Shown here piece by piece: positions 50,501-56,060 of a DNA stretch of 64,000 nucleotides. The position numbers were made by a program, and so were the translations under genes. This stretch comes from Palaemon carinicauda (taxonomy: Eukaryota > Arthropoda > Malacostraca > Decapoda > Palaemonidae), in the NCBI RefSeq assembly GCF_036898095.1, contig NC_090726.1, positions 32,332,018-32,396,017 on the forward strand, read 5' to 3'. How positions within the stretch are numbered: position 1 is the first letter of the stretch; every line of letters begins with the position of its first letter. The notes under the pieces were generated by a model. It was not told the origin of the DNA and made no database searches. It saw only the letters and a program-made list of their open reading frames with translations.

Positions 50501-53500
50501 AATCTTAGAACCCATTCTCTCATTGTTGTTACACAGCTACGCCCTCTGGTTGTGAAAGTGATATCGAAGATAATGATGAATACAGCACAGAAACAGAGGT
50601 TTCAATAGAGGCTCCTGTTGTACCTTCAGAGGCTCCTGCCTTAGCTGCCCCAATAAATAGGGTCCCTGCTTCTTTAGAGCTGCCAGAAACAGTTGTAAGA
50701 CTGGATACTCCTCAGGGAAGCTCTGTCTTCTTAGTGGGAACCGCTCATTTCTCACGTGAAAGTCAAGATGATGTAGCAAATGTAAGTTCAGTGCCTCTTA
50801 TATTTTTTGTCTCCCTTTTTTCTAAGGGTAATATTAATTTTGTATTAAGTATAGATTTCTTTTTTATATAATTATAATTGAATAATTAATATTTTTAGTT
50901 TAAAGTGAACAAACACAAACAAACAATTAGTTCATGTTACTGTCAGTGTTTGATATTGGATAACGTGAAACCATTTTCCTTTTCAAAATATGCGATTTAT
51001 TGGAATGTGTTGAATTAATTGAAGTTTTATGATATTAATTTTGAAACTTTTGGACTAAACTGTACTTAAAACACATATTGACGAGGATAGGTCATTTAAA
51101 TCAATATCAACCTAATGTAGATTCAGTCTTGTTGAAATAAGAGTTTACAATTGAATAAAGGACTTGGCTTAAGGTTCATGAAAGTTAGGGGAACATAACT
51201 TTTAACTCAACGTTCTAAGAAATACATGATTGTTTTAATGTTTTAATTTATTTAAAGATTGGGTAACAACTAAACATATGAATTTTATTTTGATATGTTT
51301 GTAAAGATGTAGACACTAGTCATCGATACTAAATTGCAAACTTCTTTCATATTATTGCTCTTCTTTTTTTTTCTTTCAGACCATTAGGGCTGTGAAACCA
51401 GATATAGTTGTTGTGGAGCTTTGTAAAGCTCGAACTGCTATACTCCAACTGGATGAAGAGACCATTCTAGAAGAATCTAGAAGTCTTGACTTTAGTAAGT
51501 GTTACTTTATCTGTATTTTTCTTCAGATGTGAAAACTAAGTCATACTTTTATGCTATATAGAATCAATATTTTGTATTTTATAAGGTTAGTCTAGCCATT
51601 TTGGATGACTGATAATTTATAATCATTCCTTACTTGGTCATTTTTAAACTCTCCTTTTAGGGAAGGTTCAGATGATATTGCGGCAGCATGGGAAGGTCCA
51701 AGGTATTCTATATTTGTTGCTGCTCTCAGTCTCTGCACACATTACTAAACAACTTGGTATGGCACCAGGTGGAGAGTTTCGAACTGCTTTTGCTGAGGTA
51801 TTGTGTTTTACATAGTTTACATTTGATTTATTGATTTATTCAAAGTGATTCAAACAGTTTTACTTTAAAATTTTCTTGGGGGAAAAGGGTGATTGCTGGC
51901 TTTGAACTTAAAAGAACTTTATGTAGTTTTCATGGGGTATTTGCCTAACTCGTAAGCTAAGTTAGGTGAACTGAACTTGAAACATTTAGAATTACTTTTA
52001 GAGTTCATTAGTAGATATAGTTAAGAAAACAATGAATAAAGTAACTATGCTCACTAGTGATCATCATCATATTAAACATAATGGAAGAACACAGTAAAGT
52101 TTTACTTTGTGGAAAACATTGATATACTCATAAGCCAAGCTTTGAGAAAGTAGTAGTAACATCAGGGGAGTATAGAAATAAATTTTATTAAAATTCCAAA
52201 TTTCCTTATTTATTTTATATAGAAGGCAAGAGTATTCAAATGGGGAAGATCAAAATGTGTTTCGGAGTAAAGAAGCCGATTTTTTTTTTCCTTTTTTTTA
52301 TAATATATATTGAAAATATGTTTATTTTTAAATCTGCAGGCAAGACACTCTGCTCCTGGCTGTTTGATTCAGTTTGGCGATCGTCCCATTCAGGTCACCC
52401 TTTCACGTGCCTTAGCATCTTTATCACTGTGGCATAAGATTAAACTTACTTGGCATATTCTTACATCCAAAGAGCCAATCAGGTATGTTACATAATTTGT
52501 TTATCATGTTAGGTAGCCTGTACAATGTAATAAATTTTAAGTGATAGTTATGTAGTAAATATACAGATTTTAAGGTTTGATTGAATGCTTGTTAACTCAG
52601 TGATATTTAATTAACTTCATTCTGTGGTATGTTATGACTGCTTTTTGGTTTACTGTAAACTTTATAAAAGAAATTGTGATTGGAAAAAATAGTTTTATAG
52701 TATATTCACCTCTTGAAATTTATAATTTGGTTTGGGGAAAGGAGATATTTTATTTCTGCAGTTTGAAATTTATTTTATTTTTATTCATAGCAAAGAGGAG
52801 GTAGAAAAGTGCAAACAGAGAGATTTTATTGAGGAGATGTTGGCTGAGATGACTGGTCAGTTTCCAGCTATCAGTGAAGTTTTTGTTAAAGAGCGCGACA
52901 TATACTTATGCCGTTCACTCCAAGCAGCGGCACAACCTGTTCCTAATCCTATGTCCCCTTCAGGTATGTGAAATTATAATTTATTTTGGTTTCACAACAG
53001 CTTTTTCTTATGGACTGATAGATTGTGTAGGAAAACTTGAAATTTTCTTTTGTGGGCAGCTGTTGAAGTTAAATTCATACAATACTGAGAATACATTGCT
53101 CCGACGGTAGTCTTTATTGGAAAAAAAAATATATGAAAAATATATTTATTTTTTACAGGAATTGCTCCACGAATTGTGGTTGGTGTCGTGGGCATAGGAC
53201 ATGTTCCTGGTATTGTTGAACGGTGGGGTAAGGTCACAGATGAGGATATTCCCCCAATTATGATGTAAGTCTCGTCACAATCCCACTCCTTTGAGAAACG
53301 ACATGTTTTACCCTTAAATAATTTTTTTACAATATAAAGTCATTAACTGATTTCATAAGTATATTATATTTTTAGGATTATTTGAATTATAATCTTAATT
53401 TCTCCTGTTTTGTAGGATCCCACCAACTAGCCTCAGTACGCATGTCCTGAAATTTACTTTGAGAGTAACGTTTTATGGACTGCTGGGTTATGGTGTGTAC

Positions 53501-53599
53501 AAGTGCTTGCCTTCTTCAGCAAAATCCTCTGTTCAGTCATCTGTCCAGTCTGTTATGAAAGTTGTGACTGATACTCTTCCTCAGAAGTGGTTGAAGTAA
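17375..53599 (+). CDS. TRABD: TraB domain-containing protein (TRABD-like), 14 coding exons, 928 aa
   Basis: Coding exons join in one frame: 17375-17529, 31852-32059, 33997-34839, 44461-44559, 44942-45046, 48253-48412, 49779-49892, 50537-50781, 51380-51494, 51661-51797, 52340-52482, 52791-52963, 53159-53264 and 53416-53599 (stop TAA). The sum is 2787 bp. Residues ~614-900 form a TraB/PrgY-type domain: 'VRLDTPQGSSVFLVGTAHFS' with the conserved GTAH motif, 'DIVVVELCKAR', 'QHGKVQGILYLLLLS', 'FGDRPIQVTLSRA', 'KERDIYL' and 'VVGVVGIGHVPGI'. A hydrophobic C-terminal segment 'FTLRVTFYGLLGYGVYKC' could anchor it in a membrane. TraB proteins share a fold with Tiki metalloproteases, and eukaryotic members have been linked to mitochondrial membranes; the biochemical role here is not shown. 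Residues 1-560 are acidic and Ser/Thr/Pro-rich, far longer than the short N-terminus typical of TRABD. The in-frame TAG before ATG 17375 supports this start. Confidence 0.85.
18376..18542 (+). repeat. Outer DIRS left inverted terminal repeat
   Basis: 167 bp, the reverse complement of 31617-31782 with about five differences. Contains 'gagggtgtattacccctgcg' and 'cacacaccggtgaact'. Confidence 0.92.
18543..19048 (+). other. Outer DIRS leader, upstream of the nested insertion
   Basis: Sequence between the outer left ITR and the inner element. It has no intact frame and includes 'tgtgtgtgtgtg' and a short (TC) run at about 18957-18970. Continuity of the outer element resumes at 25629, where the right flank of the inner insertion starts. 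Confidence 0.7.
19071..19220 (+). repeat. Inner DIRS left inverted terminal repeat
   Basis: 150 bp, the reverse complement of 25439-25588 except one A/G difference ('agctaacgctcc' against 'agctgacgctcc'). Contains 'cgcgagcgatcgct'. Confidence 0.95.
19423..21948 (+). CDS. DIRS ORF1, gag-like structural protein (841 aa)
   Basis: Open frame starting at an ATG in a good context ('caaaATGGC') 200 bp inside the left ITR. The N-terminus holds a cysteine cluster over residues ~8-52 (CNARDCNK, CSNCRGKTC, CEECVGL) that could bind zinc. Residues ~110-140 are a possible helical segment, and a long basic, Ser/Pro/Gln-rich middle includes a doubled 'RLADRDPGRLADRDPGR'. A more conserved C-terminal half (about 530-790) precedes a highly basic tail 'RGKKRGAKSSRGRV'. 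Gag-like proteins of DIRS elements are poorly characterised; nucleic-acid binding and particle assembly are inferred. It overlaps the RT frame by 134 bp. Confidence 0.85.
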   Translation: MADPSPILRFRKCNARDCNKRLPKASLDPHTVCSNCRGKTCQLGDRCEECVGLSEFDWLEFDKYSCKLERDRVRRSSSRSLEFSSSHAPEPNPSPVVVVPEPSTSTQEPSMRDMLRAIHALGERVESLATDRNQLMADVKELKCQSATLENRGKVISAQSVISVATEGSSVRACRSPSPRPLASSQAPGRSNVVGLMGSRGFNQRTDVPSMVSGVSRQDRPYHKTSETVFSSSSEGFSRKKPWSKVSRPLKRKSVPSGQVQRPGCSHWDSSDPVQSSEDCSPPKQKRNTGSESLGVGNVLQSQTLPSSLTAPIPVDPKWVVLQDMQNKLASLMEDYSAVKVHDDPRRLADRDPGRLADRDPGRQPPKRAFARPVDVGVTKSRQSRFVEPHSMQSRVDFQPHVDVQPLPNALVDVQDVRQPAKLTCFDAERQAPQSRVVLTAQSRQSRQSRVDVERPPAPVVVDSQAVKQLHDVASWTATDAPVRVDSACQALPPRQVSPLLVTQQLLDEAPSDEDVADPHPDDNPSDVDEPKAVPPSMDFKKIMLIFKDLFPDHFVAVAPRSPPSEFALGLPATKPAFTKLVLSRSSKRSLRLLGDWLDTRRSLGKTAFAFPPSKLASRSSVWYDTGEILGLGVPASAQGDFSSLVDSPRRLAMRRSKICWSSSDLDHLLKGVYRAFEVFNFLDWSLGALSRKISSADQDVSLLIMSCMDKAIRDGSNELASTFTSGVLKKRETLCSFLSAGVTPCQRSELLFAPLSASLFPQQLVKDIAASLVQKDTHDLMASSARKGAPSASFAVRPRIETPASRFIPPFRGRAPSRGSSRAEGKRGKKRGAKSSRGRV
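21815..24007 (+). CDS. DIRS ORF2: reverse transcriptase, RNase H and methyltransferase-like region
   Basis: The frame opens after a TGA at 21812-21814 and has no ATG until about 22319, inside the RT domain, so expression probably needs a +1 frameshift from gag or non-AUG initiation (a GTG lies at 21860). RT motifs in order: 'GGWRPVLDVSALN', 'MVSLDLRDAYFHIPIHP', 'ALCFGLSPAPLVF' and the catalytic 'ASLYLDDWLL' near 22567-22596, then 'YLGMEIRS'. RNase H has 'VLFSDASDLGWGA', 'INGKELLAV', 'VNSDNTTALAY' and 'NVLADCLSR'. Downstream, 'TIDLFATSLTKRLPIYCS', 'LYAFPPF' and 'VAPLWPAREWF' form the region that has been compared with phage DNA adenine methyltransferases in DIRS elements. All catalytic acidic residues of RT and RNase H that I can identify are present. 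Confidence 0.92.
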   Translation, partial: DPGSRLLHLDLSRPFVAELPAGEALVPREREVRREEPSPPVAESDCRQPQTAVGARLKSFWQAWEKRGADQESVLLLREGYKIPFVRKPPLVTTPIDLSPRYREESKRQALNQEVSLLLEKGAVVKVSDLQSPGFYNRLFLVPKHTGGWRPVLDVSALNVFVTKTKFTMETTKSVLAAVREGDWMVSLDLRDAYFHIPIHPDSQPFLRFVYRNVVYQFRALCFGLSPAPLVFTRLMRNVAKFLHLSGIRASLYLDDWLLRASSSHRCLQDLHWTLGLAKELGLLVNLEKSQLIPSQTILYLGMEIRSPVFRAFPSATRIEQALLKVQLMLKRERCSVRSWMSLVGTLSSLEQFVSLGRLHLRPLQFHLASHWNKDKTLETVSIPVSGPIKACLKWWDSNISLREGLSLAVKNPNHVLFSDASDLGWGASLDGRECSGLWTSSQKSMHINGKELLAVHLALMKFESFLRNKVVEVNSDNTTALAYISKQGGTHSLTLYEIARDLLIWSRNRGISLLTRFIQGDLNVLADCLSRRGQVIPMEWTLHKDVCKSLWATWGQPTIDLFATSLTKRLPIYCSPIPDPEAIHIDAFLLDWSHLDLYAFPPFKIVNKVLQTFASHEGTRLTLVAPLWPAREWFTEVLQWLVDIPISLPLRVDLLRQPHVKNVHQSLPALRLTAFRLSRDSQELEAFRRRQPVRLRELGELLPSEYTSRSGKSFETGASQHLCPLPVPL
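23329..24906 (+). CDS. DIRS ORF3: tyrosine recombinase (525 aa frame)
   Basis: Overlaps the RT frame over 23329-24007; the first ~165 residues are the alternate frame of ORF2 and may not be part of the mature protein. The recombinase starts near 'CLQTIERLSRARGFS' (about 23840). It has a core-binding region ('STIRVYQSKWEVFRDWC', 'TIKGYRSMLASVF') and a catalytic domain with Arg I in 'LASAKRVSEIHAF' (24303-24340), the H-x-x-R motif in 'KTHEVRAIATSVAF' (about 24688-24730) and the nucleophile Tyr in 'SKSVFASFYLKDVQ'. It catalyses integration of a circular DNA intermediate in DIRS elements, replacing the DDE integrase of LTR retrotransposons. No stop or frameshift was seen. Confidence 0.92.
   Translation: MVKKSRHLPVDEIHPGGLERLGRLSQSEGSGDTHGMDPPQGRVQESLGDLGSTHHRPLCHLVDQKITNLLLTNPRSRSNPHRRVFTGLVSSGLICIPTIQDSQQGTADVRLSRRDKVDVGCSPLARERVVHRGTSMAGRHSNKSSSKGRSLTSAPRKECSSKPPRASSDCLQTIERLSRARGFSKEAASAIARARRASTIRVYQSKWEVFRDWCKSASVSSSSTSVAQIRDFLLHLRNVRSLSAPTIKGYRSMLASVFRHRGLDLSNNKDLQDLLKSFETSKERRLATPGWNLDVVLRFLMSDRFEPLHSASLKDLTLKTLFLVCLASAKRVSEIHAFSKNICFSTEKATCSLQLGFLAKNELPSRPWPKSFDIPCLSEIVGNELERVLCPVRALKFYLARTKSLRGGSEALWCSVKKPSLPMSKNALSYFIRFLIREAHSHLNEKDRCLLKVKTHEVRAIATSVAFKQNRSLQSIVDATFWRSKSVFASFYLKDVQTLYEDCYTLGPFVAASAVVGECSTTTLP
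25301..25397 (+). repeat. Inner DIRS internal complementary region
   Basis: 25301-25341 is the reverse complement of the left terminus (19049 inward: TTTTTTAAATATTTAAC...). 25342-25382 is the reverse complement of the right terminus (25588-25628). This juxtaposition is the template for joining the ends of the circular intermediate and is diagnostic of DIRS. Confidence 0.92.
25439..25588 (-). repeat. Inner DIRS right inverted terminal repeat
   Basis: Inverted copy of 19071-19220 with a single mismatch. A unique 40-bp AT-rich extension follows to 25628, matched only by the internal complementary region. Confidence 0.95.
25629..28048 (+). pseudogene. Outer DIRS gag-like region, degenerate, GC-rich
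   Basis: Resumes the outer element after the nested insertion. Open pieces at 25912-26178 and 26669-28048 encode Ser/Pro- or Arg/Ala/Pro-rich low-complexity sequence; no cysteine cluster was seen. The nucleotide sequence is built from internal duplications: about 25649-25710 and 25737-25798 (88 bp apart), about 26547-26625 and 26667-26745 (120 bp apart), 26878-26915 and 27024-27060, and the minisatellite at 27398-27595. GC content is far above the surrounding intron. I infer gag only from its position between the left ITR and the RT. Confidence 0.55.
27398..27595 (+). repeat. 20-bp minisatellite inside the outer DIRS gag-like region
   Basis: About ten copies of the unit CATCGCTCGCCAAAACGTGC; the first five are almost identical, and the later ones are 18-20 bp variants ('caacacgc', 'aaaacgcgc', 'ctatgcgc'). 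Because 20 is not a multiple of three, each frame cycles through the same three peptide phases (HRSPKRA, IARQNV, PSLAKTC). All six reading frames remain open across the array. Confidence 0.95.
28390..29720 (+). pseudogene. Outer DIRS reverse transcriptase / RNase H relic
   Basis: 28492-28689 gives 'MCTLDLKDEYFQIPIHP', matching the RT finger motif of the inner element. A TAG at 28687-28689 interrupts the frame, which continues as 'FKVLCFDLSTAPQVSTKMF' and 'IRLLRFLDDWL' (active site FLDD instead of YLDD). Frameshifted pieces follow: 'SDDRIARLRRVAEPFLKRGE' near 28977-29035, the RNase H start 'LMLFSDSSKQRG' at about 29276-29310, and 'VDLFATALNFKLPLYYSQ' at 29620-29675, equivalent to the methyltransferase-like start in the inner copy. 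Homopolymer runs (C12 at 28428, G11 at 29306) coincide with frame breaks. Non-functional. Confidence 0.88.
29938..31002 (+). pseudogene. Outer DIRS tyrosine recombinase relic
   Basis: Begins near 'RLETIQHLLTERSVPQQVAE' (about 29965), equivalent to the start of the inner recombinase. Catalytic Arg I motif 'LTSAKRVSELHGLS' at about 30427-30468, H-x-x-R as 'RAHNVRGIATSLAFKRN' at about 30811-30860, and the Tyr motif 'FTAHYLQDVTHRS' at about 30910-30950. Stops after 'VYQAK' (30070) and 'AHSRG' (30494) plus frame changes break the gene. The catalytic residues seen are conserved despite the breaks. Confidence 0.88.
31471..31566 (+). repeat. Outer DIRS internal complementary region
   Basis: 31471-31517 is the diverged reverse complement of the left terminus (18352-18400), and 31518-31566 is the reverse complement of the right terminus (31761-31809). 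The junction word, read on the opposite strand, is 'ctccgaat', placing AAT at the recombination core. Confidence 0.85.
31617..31782 (-). repeat. Outer DIRS right inverted terminal repeat
   Basis: Inverted copy of 18376-18542. The terminus proper continues to about 31809 with 'ggttaggaaaaatacaaatt'. It ends only 42 bp before TRABD-like exon 2, so it contributes sequence to the 3' end of intron 1, close to the polypyrimidine tract. Confidence 0.92.
31852..32059 (+). CDS. TRABD: TRABD-like coding exon 2
   Basis: Acceptor 'tttctccacag', completing the Ser codon left by exon 1 (AG|T), then 69 codons reading 'DSLDTPADLSGESSLPSPDS'. Ends phase 0 at 'AATGAG|gtaagg'. Ser/Pro/Thr-rich, likely disordered. 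Confidence 0.75.
32060..33996 (+). other. TRABD-like intron 2
   Basis: GT...AG bounded, AT-rich, 1.9 kb. No transposon or RNA gene was recognised. Confidence 0.6.
33997..34839 (+). CDS. TRABD: TRABD-like coding exon 3 (281 codons, acidic)
   Basis: Acceptor 'atctaagcag', phase 0 in and out, donor 'ATCAAG|gtttgt'. Encodes 'TVVENVMAKEEDDEDADTPE', a Ser run, and long Glu/Asp/Thr/Ser/Pro-rich sequence with no globular domain. Continuous open frame over 843 bp in AT-rich surroundings supports it as real coding sequence. Confidence 0.8.
36541..36775. repeat. Short inverted-repeat element, family C copy 2
   Basis: Left end 'aagtaatttgtcttttgtat' plus 'ttttcctaac', right end 'gttggggaaaaagtacaaat' plus 'tact'; these are inverted copies of each other with one small insertion. 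Interior 'aggttaaaggtcgaagta' matches 16973-17243. About 235 bp, non-coding. Confidence 0.7.
43265..43355 (+). mobile_element. Diverged non-LTR 3' tail
   Basis: 'gaacccttgagcttgtagca' then 'cttttttaactagtggtagc' corresponds to the tail at 60200-60260 and to the reverse complement of 6641-6730. Only the end of the family is present. Confidence 0.6.
44461..44559 (+). CDS. TRABD: TRABD-like coding exon 4
   Basis: 33 codons, phase 0, acceptor 'aatgatgcag', donor 'GTAGAG|gtaatt'. Reads 'VEFEDDSITEDKGEDVVVD', strongly acidic. Confidence 0.7.
44942..45046 (+). CDS. TRABD: TRABD-like coding exon 5
   Basis: 35 codons, phase 0, acceptor 'aaatatttcag', donor 'GTAGGG|gtaagt'. Reads 'TKRGKDSPSNVRKKIEQDDD', then an acidic stretch. 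Confidence 0.7.
45047..48252 (+). other. TRABD-like intron 5
   Basis: 3.2-kb intron containing a CR1/Jockey-like retroelement relic at 46030-47880. Homopolymer C/T runs occur near 45146-45168 and 45511-45532. Confidence 0.6.
46030..47880 (+). mobile_element. CR1/Jockey-like non-LTR retrotransposon relic
   Basis: In successive frames: 'DLEKAKLMNAYFTTVFTREE' (46174-46233), 'LSKSKAPGPNDIHSRAVIEL' (46330-46390), 'WKLGNVRPIY', 'GNYRLYRFVCLSSVPCKIF', 'SLDRRSCGTN', then 'LPQGSILSPLLFLIYINDID' near 46925-46985. The catalytic region 'IANFAYDTKLG' has FAYD in place of the usual FADD. 'DRLEAVQANASKLVL' and 'LQMDYKVFETSKIL' mark the C-terminus. Many stops and frameshifts; no endonuclease domain is visible. 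Same strand as the host gene. Confidence 0.85.
48253..48412 (+). CDS. TRABD: TRABD-like coding exon 6
   Basis: Acceptor 'ttttctaaag' (phase 0) and donor 'AATAAAG|gtttga' (phase 1). Reads 'VPQVPPVVKNDKVEDGGYEE', then Asp/Glu-rich. A second possible in-frame acceptor ('ccacag' at 48261) would remove three codons. Confidence 0.65.
48880..49098 (+). pseudogene. Fossil fragment of a DIRS tyrosine recombinase
   Basis: An open frame includes 'LKTAFLLAWVCSSHVSELYT', which lines up with the Arg I region of the two DIRS recombinases in this window ('LKTLFLVCLASAKRVSEIHA' and 'WKTVLLLALTSAKRVSELHG'). The catalytic Arg is replaced by His. About 200 bp are recognisable inside TRABD-like intron 6. It represents a third, older DIRS insertion in the same gene. 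Confidence 0.65.
49779..49892 (+). CDS. TRABD: TRABD-like coding exon 7
   Basis: Acceptor 'gcctcatttcag', phase 1 in and out, donor 'GAAG|gtaaat'. Reads 'NLQEEQKQSDENPSINEPTS'. Confidence 0.7.
50537..50781 (+). CDS. TRABD: TRABD-like coding exon 8, start of TraB domain
   Basis: Acceptor 'gttacacag', donor 'GCAAAT|gtaagt'. After an Ala/Pro/Glu linker the domain begins with 'VVRLDTPQGSSVFLVGTAHF' near residue 614. GTAH is the hallmark N-terminal TraB motif shared with Tiki/PrgY proteins. Confidence 0.9.
51380..51494 (+). CDS. TRABD: TRABD-like coding exon 9
   Basis: Acceptor 'ttctttcag', donor 'CTTTA|gtaagt'. Reads 'TIRAVKPDIVVVELCKARTA', the conserved 'hVhELC' strand after GTAH. Confidence 0.9.
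51661..51797 (+). CDS. TRABD: TRABD-like coding exon 10
   Basis: Acceptor 'ctccttttag', donor 'GCTGAG|gtattg'. Reads 'KVQMILRQHGKVQGILYLLL' and 'GMAPGGEFRTAFAE', a conserved central TraB segment. Confidence 0.9.
52340..52482 (+). CDS. TRABD: TRABD-like coding exon 11
   Basis: Acceptor 'aaatctgcag', donor 'ATCAG|gtatgt'. Reads 'FGDRPIQVTLSRALASLSLW', the conserved GDR motif of the family. Confidence 0.9.
52791..52963 (+). CDS. TRABD: TRABD-like coding exon 12
   Basis: Acceptor 'tattcatag', donor 'CCTTCAG|gtatgt'. Reads 'EMLAEMTGQFPAISEVFVKE' and 'RDIYLCRSLQ', the conserved 'ERD.YL...L' motif. Confidence 0.9.
53159..53264 (+). CDS. TRABD: TRABD-like coding exon 13
   Basis: Acceptor 'ttttttacag', donor 'ATGAT|gtaagt'. 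Reads 'IVVGVVGIGHVPGIVERWGK', the C-terminal GxGHxxGI motif of TraB proteins. Confidence 0.9.
53416..53599 (+). CDS. TRABD: TRABD-like coding exon 14, C-terminus
   Basis: Acceptor 'cctgttttgtag'. Reads through a hydrophobic segment 'FTLRVTFYGLLGYGVYKC' and ends 'TLPQKWLK' with TAA at 53597-53599. A consensus donor 'GAAG|gtgaga' lies six bases after the stop. Confidence 0.88.
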
Positions 53600-53734
53600 C
53601 TGAAGGTGAGATGAAACTTTTTTAGACAGGCCTTAGTTTTTTAATGTACTGTACTGTATTTACTCCTGTTTTTATTAGAAGCTTGTATTTGCTGATTTTT
53701 TTTCTCCTTTTATAACATTTGAGTATAACATTTT

Positions 53735-53740
53735 AATAAA
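53735..53740 (+). terminator. Poly(A) signal candidate for the TRABD-like gene
   Basis: AATAAA about 135 bp after the stop, within 'ttttaataaagattgg'. It would give a short 3' UTR if the downstream donor at 53606 is not used. Confidence 0.55.
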
Positions 53741-55822
53741 GATTGGATATAAGGTTTTTAGTCTGAATTATATATAATTTTCTGTTTTAATAACTGAACA
53801 AACTTATTTCAGCCTAAATAATGTTGTTCAGTGTGCAAAAGTACTATATATTAATTCTATTTTCTAATTTTTACAATTCTCCCCAGTTTTAGAAGAACTG
53901 GCATTAGTTTTTATCCTTAAATAGACTGTGAAAAAAAAAATTAATTTGATATGCTTTTACTTGATTTGCTTTCAAAATTGATGTTTATTTCGCCTATCAG
54001 GAAATGAAGAGCATTTGTAAATTTTTTAAATCGGCCCCTTGAAGTTTAGAATTGTTCTGCTAAGCAACACTTTATACAACTCTGTTATGCTATAAAAATG
54101 TGCATGCTTTGTAGTTACCAATTAGTTGAACAATTTATTGAAGAAAACATCCTGCATGTTTACACAGAAAGGGTTGTAAACAGAAACTAAGTTTGCTGTT
54201 TAGGCATGAGAATGTATGAAGTAATTTATGTACTCTACATAGTTAAGTACTGTATATAGATTTGTTACAGCTGGGAGGAACATAGAGAGTAGAGTTCCCC
54301 TTTTTGTTTTATTTGTTGATGGTGGCTACCCCCAAAATTGGGGGAAGTGCCTTGGTATATGTATGTACAGCTAAGCTAGGTAGTATATTCTTGAGGGGTA
54401 GTTGTTATAGATATGATAGCCAAAAAATCTTTACATTATATCCTAAAGATCTTTGATCAATTATTATGAATCCTAAAACTTCTTAAGGTGATCAACTTTT
54501 TCAGTATATTAGTTAATATACAAAAATAAAGGGTGAAAGTATCATGAGTTAATTAAAAAATAACATGAAAAATATTATGCTTCATCTAACAAAGCCCATC
54601 TTTATCTTTAGCACAAAACTAAATGTATAATTTGACAAACTATAATCTTCCTGTGACTGAACTACACACTTTATTTTAATATTCAAGCTATGATTGCATG
54701 CCTGACTAATGTAATTGAATGAAATAGAACAATTCCTACATCTGGAAGCTACAGTATTATGAATGCCAAAACTTTCTCTTACTATGAACAACCGATCCAA
54801 TATATTAGGTGATGTGCAAGAATGATGAAAAGTTCTATTAATATATAAGAAGTCTACAGTATCTAGGTTTTATAAGTTGTAGAATTCTTATGCTTTCTTC
54901 TTTTTGAATTGCTTCTTATTGAAACAGAAAATAAAATAAGGACAGTATCTTTGGAGAGGTAAAGGGATATACTGTAAAAGTATTAGTACAGTACTGTACT
55001 AGAGAATGTGGAGAAGCGTATTACTTCAAGGAAGAGAAGTTTGGTAATTATTAATGTATAAAAGAAAAGCTGAAGCTTTTTAATATTTTTACCTAAATAA
55101 TTGTGGCCCTTGGTTGGTTGAACATGGCAACAAATGGAAAGTTAGGTCTTTCAAAGTTACAATCGAAGATGGGTGAGGCTGATTGGTTTACTGAAGGGAA
55201 TGGGAAAGATGAATTGTTTATCTTGATTAGTTTAATTGCAATTGAAGTGAGGAAGACCAAGAATGCAGATTAATTTTCAAGATTGGATAATAAAATGAAA
55301 AGGTACAAACCCTAATTTAGTTTCTCGATACAGTACTAGCAAATATTTAATAGGTTACTTTACTATTCTGACAATGTTTCAGTGATTGCATGAAGGAATT
55401 TTCATGTTTTGTTTATTTATTTTACTTGTGTTTCTCTCTAGTCCAGTAGTTAGGTGTTATGGTTATTTGTAACCCTTTTGTAAAGGATATTTTGTAATCA
55501 TGTATGATTGTTACCAACATAAGTTCATAGGAAGTTTTGGTCAGGTTTTATACTATCAAATTACAGACAAGTGGATTAGTTATGTAAAATCTAGCAGCTT
55601 GACAAAAATAAAATAAGGTCTATGAATGGTAAATATATTTTTCAATTTTTAGTCCTTAACATATTCTAATGTACTGTACTACAGTAAAATGTAGATAACA
55701 TGAACAGATTTATTAAAGATTTTATTAGTATTAGATGTAGTTATGCTGAGTATTGCATACCTGAATTTTCTATATTCATTGTGCTTTATTGCTAGACTAA
55801 AATCTTCTTCCATTTTTTACAG
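53741..55822. other. Interval between the TRABD-like and SETMAR-like genes
   Basis: AT-rich, no open frame with a recognisable domain and no transposon motif. It could be intergenic or an intron running from the donor at 53606 to the acceptor at 55821-55822 ('ccattttttacag'). Confidence 0.5.
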
Positions 55823-56060
55823 CTGTGAGTGACTGAGGAGCGCAGTATTCATCTGATAAGTGTTAAGCAGTGTCATTTTAGTGATGTTTGTGTGACTTAT
55901 TCATAAAGTGAAAATTGAAGCTAAATTTATTTTAGTAACCATGAAAATGTGATTCTGAGAATAGATGAGAGTGGAATAAAAACTGTTGACTTGCATTAAT
56001 TTAGGATTAAACTGAAAGTGAAACGAAGTACTGTACTGCACTGTGTTAGCAAAATCAAAA
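55823..56060 (+). other. Probable 5' UTR of the SETMAR-like gene
   Basis: Follows a strong polypyrimidine-AG acceptor. Contains several short upstream ATG frames (for example in 'gtgatgtttgtg' and 'aaccatgaaaatgtga'), which may limit translation of the main frame. The main ATG context is 'aaaaATGtc', with A at -3. Confidence 0.5.
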
